NCBI RefSeq assembly: GCF_003149045.1
Contig: NZ_QGDU01000020.1
Span: forward strand, 1-64,000
Source: Fibrobacter sp. UWR4
GTDB lineage: Bacteria > Fibrobacterota > Fibrobacteria > Fibrobacterales > Fibrobacteraceae
Direction: 5' to 3'
Length of the DNA stretch: 64,000 nucleotides
A model generated the notes under the pieces. It had not been told where the DNA came from and did no database searches. It saw only the letters and a program-made list of their open reading frames with translations. How positions within the stretch are numbered: the stretch's first letter is position 1; each line of letters opens with the position of its first letter. Below, one piece after another: positions 8,324-16,248 of this stretch. Both the position numbers and the translations under genes were made by a program.

Positions 8324-10108
8324 ATGGCAATTATTCCTACTCTCAAAGACAATCTCGTTATCGAGAATATCCGCCCGAACATTGAAGGCGGCCGTTTCAT
8401 GATCAAGCGCGAACCGGGCGACACCGTCACCGTGCAGGCAGACATCTTCCGCCACAGCCACGAGAAGTACGATGCCGCGATCTTCTTCCGCCACGTGCCC
8501 GCAGAGGCCCCGGCTAAGAAGACTGCAAAGACCGCCAAGGCTGCAAAGCCCGCCGCCGTCAAGTGGGAACAGGCTCCCATGCACTTCGTGGACAACGACC
8601 TTTGGGAAGGTTCCTTTACCGTCAACAACATCGGTTACTACGAATACAAGATTTGCGCATGGACCAAGGAACCCAAGGATGTTCCTACTGAAAGCCCGGT
8701 GATGAAGCTCCGTGTTGACCCCACTTACGCCCGTACCGGTACCTGGTACGAAATGTGGCCCAAGTCCCAGGGCACCGACCCCACCAAGAGCGCCACCTGG
8801 AAGGACTGCGAAAAGCAGCTGGACTACATCGCCGACCTTGGCTTCGATACCGTTTACCTGGTGCCTATTCATCCCATTGGCGTCACCAACCGTAAGGGTG
8901 CCAACAACGCCCTCCACGCCAAGACCGACAAGAAGGGTAAGCCCCTGGAACCGGGATGCCCCTACGCCGTAGGTAACAAGTTCGGCGGCCATTACGCTAC
9001 CGACCCTGAACTGGGCTCCATGAAGGACTTTGAACACTTTGCCAAGGCTGCCCGCGCTAAGGGCCTCCGCCTTGCCTTGGACATCGCTCTCAATTGCTCT
9101 CCGGACCATCCTTATGTGAAGGAGCATCCGGAATGGTTCTACCACGAACCGGATGGCAGCATCAAGTTTGCAGAAAACCCGCCCAAGAAGTACGAAGACA
9201 TTTACCCCTTCGACTACTACAACAAGAACTACAAGGAACTGTGGCAGGAAATCGAAAACATCATCCTGTTCTGGGCCGACAAGGGCGTGGAAATTTTCCG
9301 TATCGACAATCCCCACACCAAGCCTTTCCCCTTCTGGGAATGGCTCATCGCCGACGTGAAGGAAAAGCGTCCGGAACTGGTGTTCCTGGCAGAAGCCTTC
9401 ACCCGCCCCAAGATGATGCATCGTCTGGCCAAGGCAGGCTTCGATATGAGCTACACCTACTTCGCATGGCGTAGCGCCAAGTGGGAATTCGAACAGTACC
9501 TGAAGGAACTGACTCAGTCCGATGCCAAGGAATACATGCGCGGTATTTTCTTCCCCACTACACCGGATATCTTCCCCAAGTATCTGGCCTACAAGGGTGC
9601 AAATGCCTTCAAGCAGCGTTACTTCCTGGCTGGTACCCTTTCTAGCCTTACCGGTATGTACAACGGTTATGAACTCTGCGAAAACATTCCGTCTCCCATC
9701 AAGGAAGAACTGCAGGATTCTGAAAAGTACCAGTACAAGGTTCACAACTGGGCAGGCCCTGGCATCCAGGACTTCGTTCGCCGCGTGAACACCGCCCGCT
9801 TGGAACATCCGGCTCTCCAGGAATACGACAACCTGGACTTCCACTACTGCGCCAACGACCAGCTCATGGTTTACTCCAAGAGGACTGGCGATGACGTTCT
9901 CCTGTTCGTCTGCAACATGGACATGGATAACGCCCAGGAAGGCATGGTGGAACTGGACATGGCAAAGCTTGGCCTCGACAACGACAGCTTCTTCTTCCTG
10001 AAGGACCTGATCACCGACGAATCCTTCGTCTGGCGCGGCAACAAGAACTTTGTCCGTCTGGATCCTAGTAAGGCTCCGGGCCATCTGTTAGTGCTGAAGA
10101 AAATTTAA
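8324..10108 (+). CDS. glgE: Alpha-1,4-glucan:maltose-1-phosphate maltosyltransferase (GH13_3)
   Basis: Transfers maltosyl units from maltose-1-phosphate to the non-reducing end of alpha-1,4-glucan; cytoplasmic. The N-terminal domain (about 1-130) has the GlgE pattern IENIRPNIEGGRF and an immunoglobulin-like segment ending IGYYEYKICAW. The GH13 barrel follows, with CSPDHP near residue 262, nucleophile Asp328 in FRIDNPHTKP and acid/base Glu357 in FLAEAFTRP. The NPHTKPFPFWEW and AENPPKKYEDIYP signatures separate GlgE from ordinary amylases. At 594 residues it is somewhat shorter than actinobacterial forms. No treS, mak or glgM gene is next to it, so the source of maltose-1-phosphate is not visible here. 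An Ala/Lys-rich insertion lies at about residues 62-80. Confidence 0.93.
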   Translation: MAIIPTLKDNLVIENIRPNIEGGRFMIKREPGDTVTVQADIFRHSHEKYDAAIFFRHVPAEAPAKKTAKTAKAAKPAAVKWEQAPMHFVDNDLWEGSFTVNNIGYYEYKICAWTKEPKDVPTESPVMKLRVDPTYARTGTWYEMWPKSQGTDPTKSATWKDCEKQLDYIADLGFDTVYLVPIHPIGVTNRKGANNALHAKTDKKGKPLEPGCPYAVGNKFGGHYATDPELGSMKDFEHFAKAARAKGLRLALDIALNCSPDHPYVKEHPEWFYHEPDGSIKFAENPPKKYEDIYPFDYYNKNYKELWQEIENIILFWADKGVEIFRIDNPHTKPFPFWEWLIADVKEKRPELVFLAEAFTRPKMMHRLAKAGFDMSYTYFAWRSAKWEFEQYLKELTQSDAKEYMRGIFFPTTPDIFPKYLAYKGANAFKQRYFLAGTLSSLTGMYNGYELCENIPSPIKEELQDSEKYQYKVHNWAGPGIQDFVRRVNTARLEHPALQEYDNLDFHYCANDQLMVYSKRTGDDVLLFVCNMDMDNAQEGMVELDMAKLGLDNDSFFFLKDLITDESFVWRGNKNFVRLDPSKAPGHLLVLKKI

Positions 10109-10150
10109 TTAAGCGTCATGCTGACGAAGGTCAGCATCGGCTCTCACTAA

Positions 10151-10184
10151 AACGTCGCGGCATTCGGCCTGCGGCGTTCTTTAT
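10151..10184 (+). terminator. Terminator after glgE
   Basis: Stem AACGTCGC/GCGGCGTT (one G-T pair) followed by a short T-rich tail. Confidence 0.65.
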
Positions 10185-10199
10185 TCTTATTTTTAAAAT

Positions 10200-10958
10200 A
10201 TGACTCGTGAACTTGTTATCAATGGTATTTATCGTCATTTCAAGAATCTCTACTACTGCGTAGAGTCTGTGGCCAGGCATTCCGAAACGGAAGAAGACTA
10301 TGTGGTCTATCGCAAGATGTATGACGATAAGGGTCGCTGGATTCGCGAAAAGCAAATGTTCCTGAGTGAAGTGGACCGGGAAAAATATCCCGAGATTTCG
10401 CAACGGTATCGCTTTGAATATTTGAGATTACAGTCCGAAAGAATATTCCTGCGCCCGTGGGAAGACGGTGACGCTTCCCGCCTATTTGAGCTGGCTTCCG
10501 ATCCAGACGTCGGTCTTCGTGCAGGCTGGAAACCTCACGAGTCGGCGGAAGAAAGTTTAAGCATTATCCAGAACGTCTTTAGAAACGACAGCACCTGGGC
10601 CATTGTGCTTAAGGAATCCGGCGATGTCATTGGCGCCATGGGCTATGGCCCTTCCTGCGATTGCGGGCTGCCTGCTGTTGGAGACGAACCGACTGTTGGA
10701 TACTGGGTAGGAAAGCCTTACTGGAATCAGGGCTACTGCACCGAGGCCTTGAAGTTGATGCTTGATTATATGCGTGAACAGGGCCGATATGGAAGCGTTG
10801 TCAGCGGACATTTTGTAGACAATCCTGCTTCTGGCCGTGTCATGGAAAAATGTGGCTTTATAGCCACTGGCGAGGAATGTCTCTGCCCGGAACTGTATGG
10901 TGGTAATAATCGCCCTGTACGAGTGTTACGACTGAATGGTTTAGGATCTAGAGGCTAG
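10200..10958 (+). CDS. DUF1653 - GNAT acetyltransferase fusion
   Basis: A 252-residue two-domain protein. Residues about 7-72 match the small DUF1653 fold, with the order YRHFKNLYYCV, ARHSETEEDYVVY and MFLSEVD. Residues about 75-245 are a GNAT acetyltransferase: LRPWEDGDASRLFELASDP at the start, GYWVGKPYWNQGYCTEAL for the acetyl-CoA loop, and NPASGRVMEKCGF at the end. DUF1653 normally occurs as a stand-alone protein of about 70 residues. The reading frame is continuous, with no sign of a frameshift. Substrate unknown. A dispersed repeat element follows immediately. Confidence 0.85.
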   Translation: MTRELVINGIYRHFKNLYYCVESVARHSETEEDYVVYRKMYDDKGRWIREKQMFLSEVDREKYPEISQRYRFEYLRLQSERIFLRPWEDGDASRLFELASDPDVGLRAGWKPHESAEESLSIIQNVFRNDSTWAIVLKESGDVIGAMGYGPSCDCGLPAVGDEPTVGYWVGKPYWNQGYCTEALKLMLDYMREQGRYGSVVSGHFVDNPASGRVMEKCGFIATGEECLCPELYGGNNRPVRVLRLNGLGSRG

Positions 10959-11138
10959 GATCTAGAGGTTAGGGTTGCGGGATGCAAGTGCTTGCGATTT
11001 CGAGGAGGTTACATCTTTAAATAGCCCGATGGAGTATTCTTAATATCCCTAATCACTATCCCCTGAACCCTATACCCTAAAATCCCTAATCTCTAATTTC
11101 TAGTTTCTAACCACTAACCACTAACCACTCTTCACTAC
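10942..11138 (+). repeat. Dispersed non-coding repeat with TAACCAC tracts, copy 1
   Basis: Starts with two CTAGAGG-type units and TTAGGGTTGCGGGATGCAAG. It continues through a conserved core (GCTTGCGATTTCG, then ATCTTTAAAT and ATGGAGTATTC) and ends in degenerate CCCTAA and four ACTAACC-like units just before the thioesterase start. A clearly related copy lies on the other strand at 50097-50275. No reading frame is conserved. It occupies the whole intergenic space. Confidence 0.8.
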
Positions 11139-11139
11139 C

Positions 11140-11895
11140 ATGATCGACATCTACTCTCTCTCCAAGAATCCGCTTGTTTTCCAGAAGCCCCGAACCATTA
11201 CATCGGCTTACATTGACGTTTCCGGCAAGATTGGTGTGGCGCAGACGGTGCTTATGGTCCAGGATAATTTTACCGAGAACTTTGGTAAGATCAAGCAGGA
11301 CAATTTCTTCGTGAAGGAGAAGGGCGGCTACTGGGTCATTACCAAGGCCAAGTTCAAGTTCTTCAAGCGCCCTTTCTGGGGCGATAAGGTGGTAACCACT
11401 TCGTACCCTTCCAGTAACGGAATGATTCGAACTTACGAAAGTACAGCCATTACGACGGTGGAAGGTGATCCCATTGTTCTTGCTGTACAGGAAGCTTGCT
11501 GCCTTGACTTAAATCGCCATCGTCCAATGAAACTTTCTGCGGTGGATTTCCCGACAGAGGGTTTCCCGGAGCAGGTGCTTGATGATAAGTTCACAAAGTT
11601 TGAAGTGACTCCCGAGGAGTATAAGGAAGTGTACCAGCAGCGCGTTTTGCCGCAGCATCTGGATATGTCCCACCACATGAACAACATCAAGTATGTGGAA
11701 CTATCCATGAATGTTTTTTCCTCTGCGGACTGGGAACTTTGTGACCCTTCTGAGATGGAAGTACATTTCCTAGGCGAATCCCTGGAAGGGATGATGCTCA
11801 AAATTTCCCGTGCGGATCACAAGGGCGCCACCTACATGAAAATTGAAGACGAAGTTGGCCGCCTAGTCTTTGAAATGAAAATCAAGATGAAATAG
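11140..11895 (+). CDS. Acyl-ACP thioesterase (double hot-dog)
   Basis: A 251-residue protein of the bacterial FatA/FatB-like family that releases fatty acids from acyl carrier protein in the cytoplasm. The N-terminal hot-dog has VQDNFTENFG and a GGYWVITKAKFKF strand. The second hot-dog contains the catalytic DMSHHMNNIKYVE motif (about 183-195), matching the conserved D-x-N-x-H-x-N-N signature of the family. Length is typical for bacterial members. The ATG directly follows the repeat tract at 10942-11138. There is no visible Shine-Dalgarno sequence, so translation efficiency may depend on the repeat-derived leader. Confidence 0.88.
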   Translation: MIDIYSLSKNPLVFQKPRTITSAYIDVSGKIGVAQTVLMVQDNFTENFGKIKQDNFFVKEKGGYWVITKAKFKFFKRPFWGDKVVTTSYPSSNGMIRTYESTAITTVEGDPIVLAVQEACCLDLNRHRPMKLSAVDFPTEGFPEQVLDDKFTKFEVTPEEYKEVYQQRVLPQHLDMSHHMNNIKYVELSMNVFSSADWELCDPSEMEVHFLGESLEGMMLKISRADHKGATYMKIEDEVGRLVFEMKIKMK

Positions 11896-11900
11896 GAATT

Positions 11901-12449
11901 TTAAAATTCCTGGAAAAATTCCGGACGGTGAAAGTCCGGCTTTTCTGTTTCGATAGGGAAGGCGCTCAGGTAGTGAGGCGTCCTGGATTTATCGCCGCAC
12001 TTATACAAGTTTCCGCGTAATGAGAATCCTTCAAAGGATGACAATCCAAAAATGCTTGCAGGAATTTGTACGGTCATGCCCCAGCAAATGAGATTGCCTG
12101 CCACGCTTGCCACTTGCTTGGTTCGTATTATTTTGTCAATAATGTTCTGGGAGAGAACCTGACGATTGTTTCTGTCAGGGCCGTGGGCGGCCAGCAAAAA
12201 GCCGCGACTTGTGGTTTCAAAGTTAAAGTATTCCTCTGACTTGGCCGGATTCTGCAGGAAAATTTCCACACAGGAATCTTCCCAGCTACGGCCGTTATCT
12301 TCTCGAACTTCGGAACGGAAACATTCCTCCGGTTCTTCTACGGTAAAACTTACTTCAAAGTAATCCGCAGTTACATTTACATCAGCCATCACCACGGGAA
12401 GTTGAATTCCCTGGTTGGGTATCCAGTTCATATTTGCGCTTAAAATCAT
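11901..12449 (-). CDS. CBM9-like carbohydrate-binding protein, cytoplasmic-type
   Basis: A 182-residue protein with no signal peptide that resembles the family 9-like sugar-binding domain. It shows the pattern WEDSCVEIFLQ, a typical W-x-D-S-V-E-x-F segment, then YFNFETTSRGFLL and a C-terminal LRGNLYKCGD region. Such single-domain proteins are common in Bacteroidota and Fibrobacterota, with unknown ligands. It converges with the thioesterase gene, with only five bases between the stop codons and no terminator of its own. Confidence 0.75.
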   Translation of the reverse strand: MILSANMNWIPNQGIQLPVVMADVNVTADYFEVSFTVEEPEECFRSEVREDNGRSWEDSCVEIFLQNPAKSEEYFNFETTSRGFLLAAHGPDRNNRQVLSQNIIDKIIRTKQVASVAGNLICWGMTVQIPASIFGLSSFEGFSLRGNLYKCGDKSRTPHYLSAFPIETEKPDFHRPEFFQEF

Positions 12450-12570
12450 ACTGTTAAAATAGCAAAGCGATAAATGATTAAAAGGTGCTTAATCAGTGAT
12501 TAATCACTATTGGTCAGTAAAGATAAACTAACGAATCCTTGATTTTGAATGGATTTTGCCACATTTGTTT

Positions 12571-12587
12571 TTGGCATGGCTTTTGCA
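12571..12587 (+). promoter_or_regulatory. Sigma-54 (-24/-12) promoter of spoVG
   Basis: TTGGCATGGCTTTTGCA matches the consensus YTGGCACGRNNNTTGCW with one mismatch and the obligatory GG-N10-GC spacing (GG 12573-12574, GC 12585-12586). It lies 38 bases before the spoVG ATG, an ideal distance. No convincing sigma-70 promoter is seen in the same gap. Confidence 0.75.
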
Positions 12588-12624
12588 TTAAGGTGGTCGT
12601 CCCACAAATAAACAAGGAGGCCAT

Positions 12625-12942
12625 ATGGCTGAAGAAAAAAAAGAAATGGCGGCATCTTCCTCTTTTGATTGCCTTGCCGTAACCAGTGTTAATGTCTATC
12701 CCTTCAAGGAAGGCCCTAGCATGGGCCACATCAAGGGACTTGCTTCTGTTGTTTTGAACGATCAGATGCTCATTCGTGGCCTTCGTGTCATGGATGGCGA
12801 AAATGGCTTGTTCGTAGGTTATCCTAACGATCCGTTCTATAAGGGAGAAGACTTTAAGACCATCTGCAATCCTATCACCCGTCAGCTTCGTGAACATATC
12901 GAGAATTGCATTCTCGAAAAGTACCAGGCTGCAATCGCTTAG
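12625..12942 (+). CDS. spoVG: Septation/sporulation regulator SpoVG
   Basis: A 105-residue RNA/DNA-binding regulator of the SpoVG family. It carries VTSVNVYPF, the GLASVVLNDQMLIRGLRVMDG core and the FKTICNPITRQLREHIE helix; these are diagnostic. In other bacteria SpoVG binds nucleic acid and acts as a pleiotropic post-transcriptional regulator. A strong AAGGAGG site (12614-12620) precedes the ATG. The gene sits behind a sigma-54-type promoter, and yifB follows 10 bases after the stop, so both may be on one message. Confidence 0.95.
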   Translation: MAEEKKEMAASSSFDCLAVTSVNVYPFKEGPSMGHIKGLASVVLNDQMLIRGLRVMDGENGLFVGYPNDPFYKGEDFKTICNPITRQLREHIENCILEKYQAAIA

Positions 12943-12952
12943 TAGGTAGACC

Positions 12953-14503
12953 TTGTTCCGTCGAATCCGTTCTTACTGCTTGTTTGGGATAAAGGCAGTT
13001 CCTGTCTGCGTCGAAGTGGATGCCAGTCAGGGATTGCCGGGATTTACTTTGGTTGGATTGCCGGACAATGCGGTAAGGGAGTCGAGGGAGCGTGTGGTTT
13101 CCGCCATCCGTTCCATCGACAAGGTGGTGACAGGTTTCCGTACCACGGTAAACCTGTCTCCCGCGGATTTGCGGAAGGAAGGTTCCGCGCTTGACTTGCC
13201 CTTGGCAATCGGGTTGCTAGTTGCTACTGGTGAAATTGAGGTTCCTGGTTTGGATAAGTTGGTCTTTGCCGGGGAACTCTCCCTGGATGGATTGCTAAAA
13301 CCCGTTCGTGGCGCCTTGTCTATCGCGATGGCGATGGATCGAAGGTCGGACAACATTCTTGTGATTCCTGCAGCGAATGAACAGGAAGTGTCTCTGGTGG
13401 AAGGACTGCGGTATGTGTGTGCCAGTTCTCTTAAGGAATGCGTGGAAATTTTGGAATCGGATGCTGATAGACATGCTGTCTGGGCTGCGGGTCTAAAATT
13501 TCGTACCAAGGCTTCTTCTGTCGGGGGCAATTCTTCGGGAAGTGACGTTCCTGATTTCAAGAATGTCGTGGGAATGGATGGGGTCAAACGTGCATTGGAA
13601 GTGGCCGCGGCTGGAGCCCACAATTTTCTCCTGGTGGGTTCGCCGGGTGCAGGTAAAACTCTTTGCGCTAAATGTCTTCCGGGAATTCTCCCCGAAATGT
13701 CGGACGATGAAATCCTGGAGACTACCCGCATCCATTCCTGCGCGCGAACCTCGGGAGATTTAAATGCGTTCAGGCCTGTTACAGTCCGGCCATTTCGTTC
13801 CCCGCATCACTCGGCGTCCATGGTCTCGCTGGTGGGGGGCGGTAGTAGGCTTAAACCGGGGGAGGCGAGTCTCGCCCATAACGGGGTGCTTTTCCTGGAT
13901 GAACTTCCTGAGTTTAATCGCTGTGTCCTCGAGGCGTTGCGCGAACCGATGGAGGATGGCTCCATCTCCGTTAGTCGCATTAGCGGTACGGTGGTGTGGC
14001 CCGCCCGTTTCATGATGGGGGCTGCCATGAATCCATGCCCTTGTGGTTATTCCATGGATCCCAAGCGCTCCTGCACCTGTTTACCGGAAGCCCGTAAACG
14101 GTATCAGGAACGTATTTCTGGCCCTCTGCTGGACCGTATTGACATCCAGGTCAGTGTCCCGCCTGTTGATGCGTCGCTTTTTGCCGGAAAGGCTAATGGG
14201 GAGTCCTCTGCTGATATCCGGCAGAGGGTTCTGGAAGCTAGGGCTATTCAGCGGGAACGGTTCAAGGGGACGAACTTCAAGTCCAATGCGGAAATGTCTT
14301 CGGATTTTGCAAGAGAGTCTTGCAGGCTTACTCCCCAGACGGAAAACTTCGCCATTTCGGCGGCAGACAAGATGGGCCTAAGTGCCCGCGGTTACTACCG
14401 CCTGTTGAAGGTTTCTAGAACCATTGCAGACTTGCGGAAGGCTTCCCAGGTAAGTGTAAACGATCTGGCGGAAGCCCTCCGTTACCGCTCCTTCCGGTCC
14501 TAG
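12953..14503 (+). CDS. comM: YifB/ComM family Mg-chelatase-like AAA ATPase
   Basis: A 516-residue AAA+ protein. The N-terminal ChlI-like Lon-protease-fold domain (LPGFTLVGLPDNAVRESRERV, then NLSPADLRKEGSALDLP) is followed by the ATPase with Walker A GSPGAGKT (about 228-235), Walker B VLFLDELPEF and the MNPCPCG zinc-like motif. ComM family proteins promote branch migration in natural transformation. The start is TTG at 12953, because an in-frame TAG lies two codons upstream. Length is standard. Confidence 0.95.
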   Translation: MFRRIRSYCLFGIKAVPVCVEVDASQGLPGFTLVGLPDNAVRESRERVVSAIRSIDKVVTGFRTTVNLSPADLRKEGSALDLPLAIGLLVATGEIEVPGLDKLVFAGELSLDGLLKPVRGALSIAMAMDRRSDNILVIPAANEQEVSLVEGLRYVCASSLKECVEILESDADRHAVWAAGLKFRTKASSVGGNSSGSDVPDFKNVVGMDGVKRALEVAAAGAHNFLLVGSPGAGKTLCAKCLPGILPEMSDDEILETTRIHSCARTSGDLNAFRPVTVRPFRSPHHSASMVSLVGGGSRLKPGEASLAHNGVLFLDELPEFNRCVLEALREPMEDGSISVSRISGTVVWPARFMMGAAMNPCPCGYSMDPKRSCTCLPEARKRYQERISGPLLDRIDIQVSVPPVDASLFAGKANGESSADIRQRVLEARAIQRERFKGTNFKSNAEMSSDFARESCRLTPQTENFAISAADKMGLSARGYYRLLKVSRTIADLRKASQVSVNDLAEALRYRSFRS

Positions 14504-14550
14504 CCTCGTGCGGAAATCTACTGTCATGGAATTTCTTCCTACAGGCAAAA

Positions 14551-14589
14551 CAAAGAAGGCGTCATCCTTTGGGATGGCGCCTTTCTTGT
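14551..14589. terminator. Bidirectional terminator between yifB and folB
   Basis: 10-bp stem GGCGTCATCC/GGATGGCGCC (one G-T pair) with AAAGAA and TTTCTT flanks, placed between converging genes. Confidence 0.85.
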
Positions 14590-14606
14590 TTAATCTCGGG
14601 ATTTGT

Positions 14607-14972
14607 TTATCTGCGGATTCTAATGGAGGATTCCGCTCCTGCGCAGTCAGGGATTGCCAGGGGCTTACGGACGGATACTTCCACCATCTGGGCCTTGGGG
14701 TAGTGGTCCAGGATATATTTCCCGGTTTCAACTACGAGAGTTTCTTCCAGCTGGAAACAAGAAAGGCGGATGAACCCTTTCAGGTCTTCCGCCAATTGAG
14801 CATAGTCTATGGAATGTGCCAGATCTTCATTACGGGCAGCCAGGGTAAAATCCAACCAGAGGGAGACGTTCAAGACAATCGGTTGCTCATTGGTCCTCTC
14901 GAAGGGTAGAGTGCCGATGATGCAATCGAAGGAAAGGTCCTTCAGGGAGATTTTACCGGCTTCAATTACCAT
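14607..14972 (-). CDS. folB: Dihydroneopterin aldolase family protein
   Basis: A 121-residue FolB-type protein that cleaves dihydroneopterin in folate synthesis. The order IEAGKISLKDLSFDCIIGTLPFER (first helix and pterin-binding loop), then IDYAQLAEDLK, LVVETGKYIL and VSVRKPLAIP is typical. The start is taken as ATG at 14972: it overlaps the stop of the upstream gene by seven bases (ATGGTAA), and FolB homology begins there. The longer reading from 15023 would add 17 non-homologous residues. No other folate genes are next to it. Confidence 0.85.
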   Translation of the reverse strand: MVIEAGKISLKDLSFDCIIGTLPFERTNEQPIVLNVSLWLDFTLAARNEDLAHSIDYAQLAEDLKGFIRLSCFQLEETLVVETGKYILDHYPKAQMVEVSVRKPLAIPDCAGAESSIRIRR

Positions 14973-15970
14973 ACGAAGAGAACGACTGCGCCGGCGATGG
15001 AAGCACCAGCGAGACCGAACCACAGGTTACGAGCGGTTGCGTAGGAATCCTGGGTCTTCTTGTTGGTGTTCATGCGGCCCTTAAGATCCTGGATAGTCCA
15101 GGTTCCGATAGCACCCTTCTGGACCATTGCGGTTTCGCAAGCCTTGTCGCCCTTACACATGCCCAGAAGGCCGGTGTAGAGCTCGTTCAGGTCGTCGTAA
15201 GCATCCTTAGCCTTGTTGGCTTCGGAGTGCTGGTTGATGCCCAGGACGATGGCTGTTGCTGCGAGAGCGGAAAGTCCCACTGCAGACCAGAAACGGACTT
15301 CGTCTGCGATACCGAAACGGTCGCCCACGTCTGCAGCTTCGCTTGCTGCGTAGTCGCGTTCATCGGCACCGGAGTTTGCGACCGGAGCGGAAGTCTTGTA
15401 ACGGCTCAGGTCTTCGTCGTCTTCACAATCTTCGTCATCATCGTCGCAGTATTCGTCATTGCTGGAGGATGCGGCTGCTGCGGTTTCGGTTGCAGGTTCT
15501 TCGGCGTTTTCACCCTTCAGGGTGACCGGATTGCCGTCGATGAAAACGATAGCGGAGGTAAGGCCCGGAGCGAACACGGACTTACCGTCAAAGTAAACTT
15601 TTTCTACGTCCTTGTTGGCGTCCATACCGCGGCGAGCATAAACCTTTGCGGTTACCAACTTGGAGTAATCGACGCCTTCAGCGGTCATGGCGGTCATGGA
15701 GGACAGGTCGCCTGCGCCACCCTGGTAGAGCTGATAGGTTGTTGCATCGGCGTCAAACGGATCTTCGAACTTCTGACGGACGACCAGTCGACCATCCTGG
15801 AGGGATTCGACTTCGTCTGCAGGAGCGACCTTCAGTTCGCCACCAAATTCAGCAGTAATATATTCATCAGGGGAACCCGATTCCTTGGCTTCGAATTCGC
15901 TGATGTCATAGGAGCCGGCGAAAGCCGACACGACGGACAGGCACAGAGCCCACAAAAGAGAGCGTTTCAT
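14966..15970 (-). CDS. Exported protein with acidic linker and two C-terminal membrane segments
   Basis: Not recognised. The 334-residue protein has a signal peptide ending near SAFAGS (about residue 19), a predicted beta-rich region (about 20-165), a very acidic linker with DEYCDDDDEDCEDDED (about 171-186), and two hydrophobic segments near 228-247 and 315-333. They are separated by a helical region with two Cys residues. The last residues LFVW lie at the membrane end. Its 3' end overlaps folB. It is divergent from pgk across about 215 bases. Confidence 0.7.
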   Translation of the reverse strand: MKRSLLWALCLSVVSAFAGSYDISEFEAKESGSPDEYITAEFGGELKVAPADEVESLQDGRLVVRQKFEDPFDADATTYQLYQGGAGDLSSMTAMTAEGVDYSKLVTAKVYARRGMDANKDVEKVYFDGKSVFAPGLTSAIVFIDGNPVTLKGENAEEPATETAAAASSSNDEYCDDDDEDCEDDEDLSRYKTSAPVANSGADERDYAASEAADVGDRFGIADEVRFWSAVGLSALAATAIVLGINQHSEANKAKDAYDDLNELYTGLLGMCKGDKACETAMVQKGAIGTWTIQDLKGRMNTNKKTQDSYATARNLWFGLAGASIAGAVVLFVW

Positions 15971-16248
15971 TTAGATCTCCATAGTACTATTTTTCCCGAA
16001 ATATATAAAAAAAAGCCAAAGGTATCTCACCGAATGAGCTTTTATGGAACGATATGTTCCCGAAGTGTTTTCTAACTCACGGACTTTTGTATGCCTGCGG
16101 AATATTTTTGTTTAGATATTTTTACAAACGAGACTTCGGTGTGATTTTTGACGCACTCTATATAAATCTGTTGGAGGTCTAGCTGATGAACAACCCAAAT
16201 TACTATATTATCGCCCGTAAATTTAACTCTAACCAGAAGGTGCTAATC

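Noticed and set aside
8306-10084. 592-codon open frame antisense to glgE
   Set aside because: It is the mirror of glgE, caused by codon bias in a highly expressed gene. It has no domain and no ribosome site.
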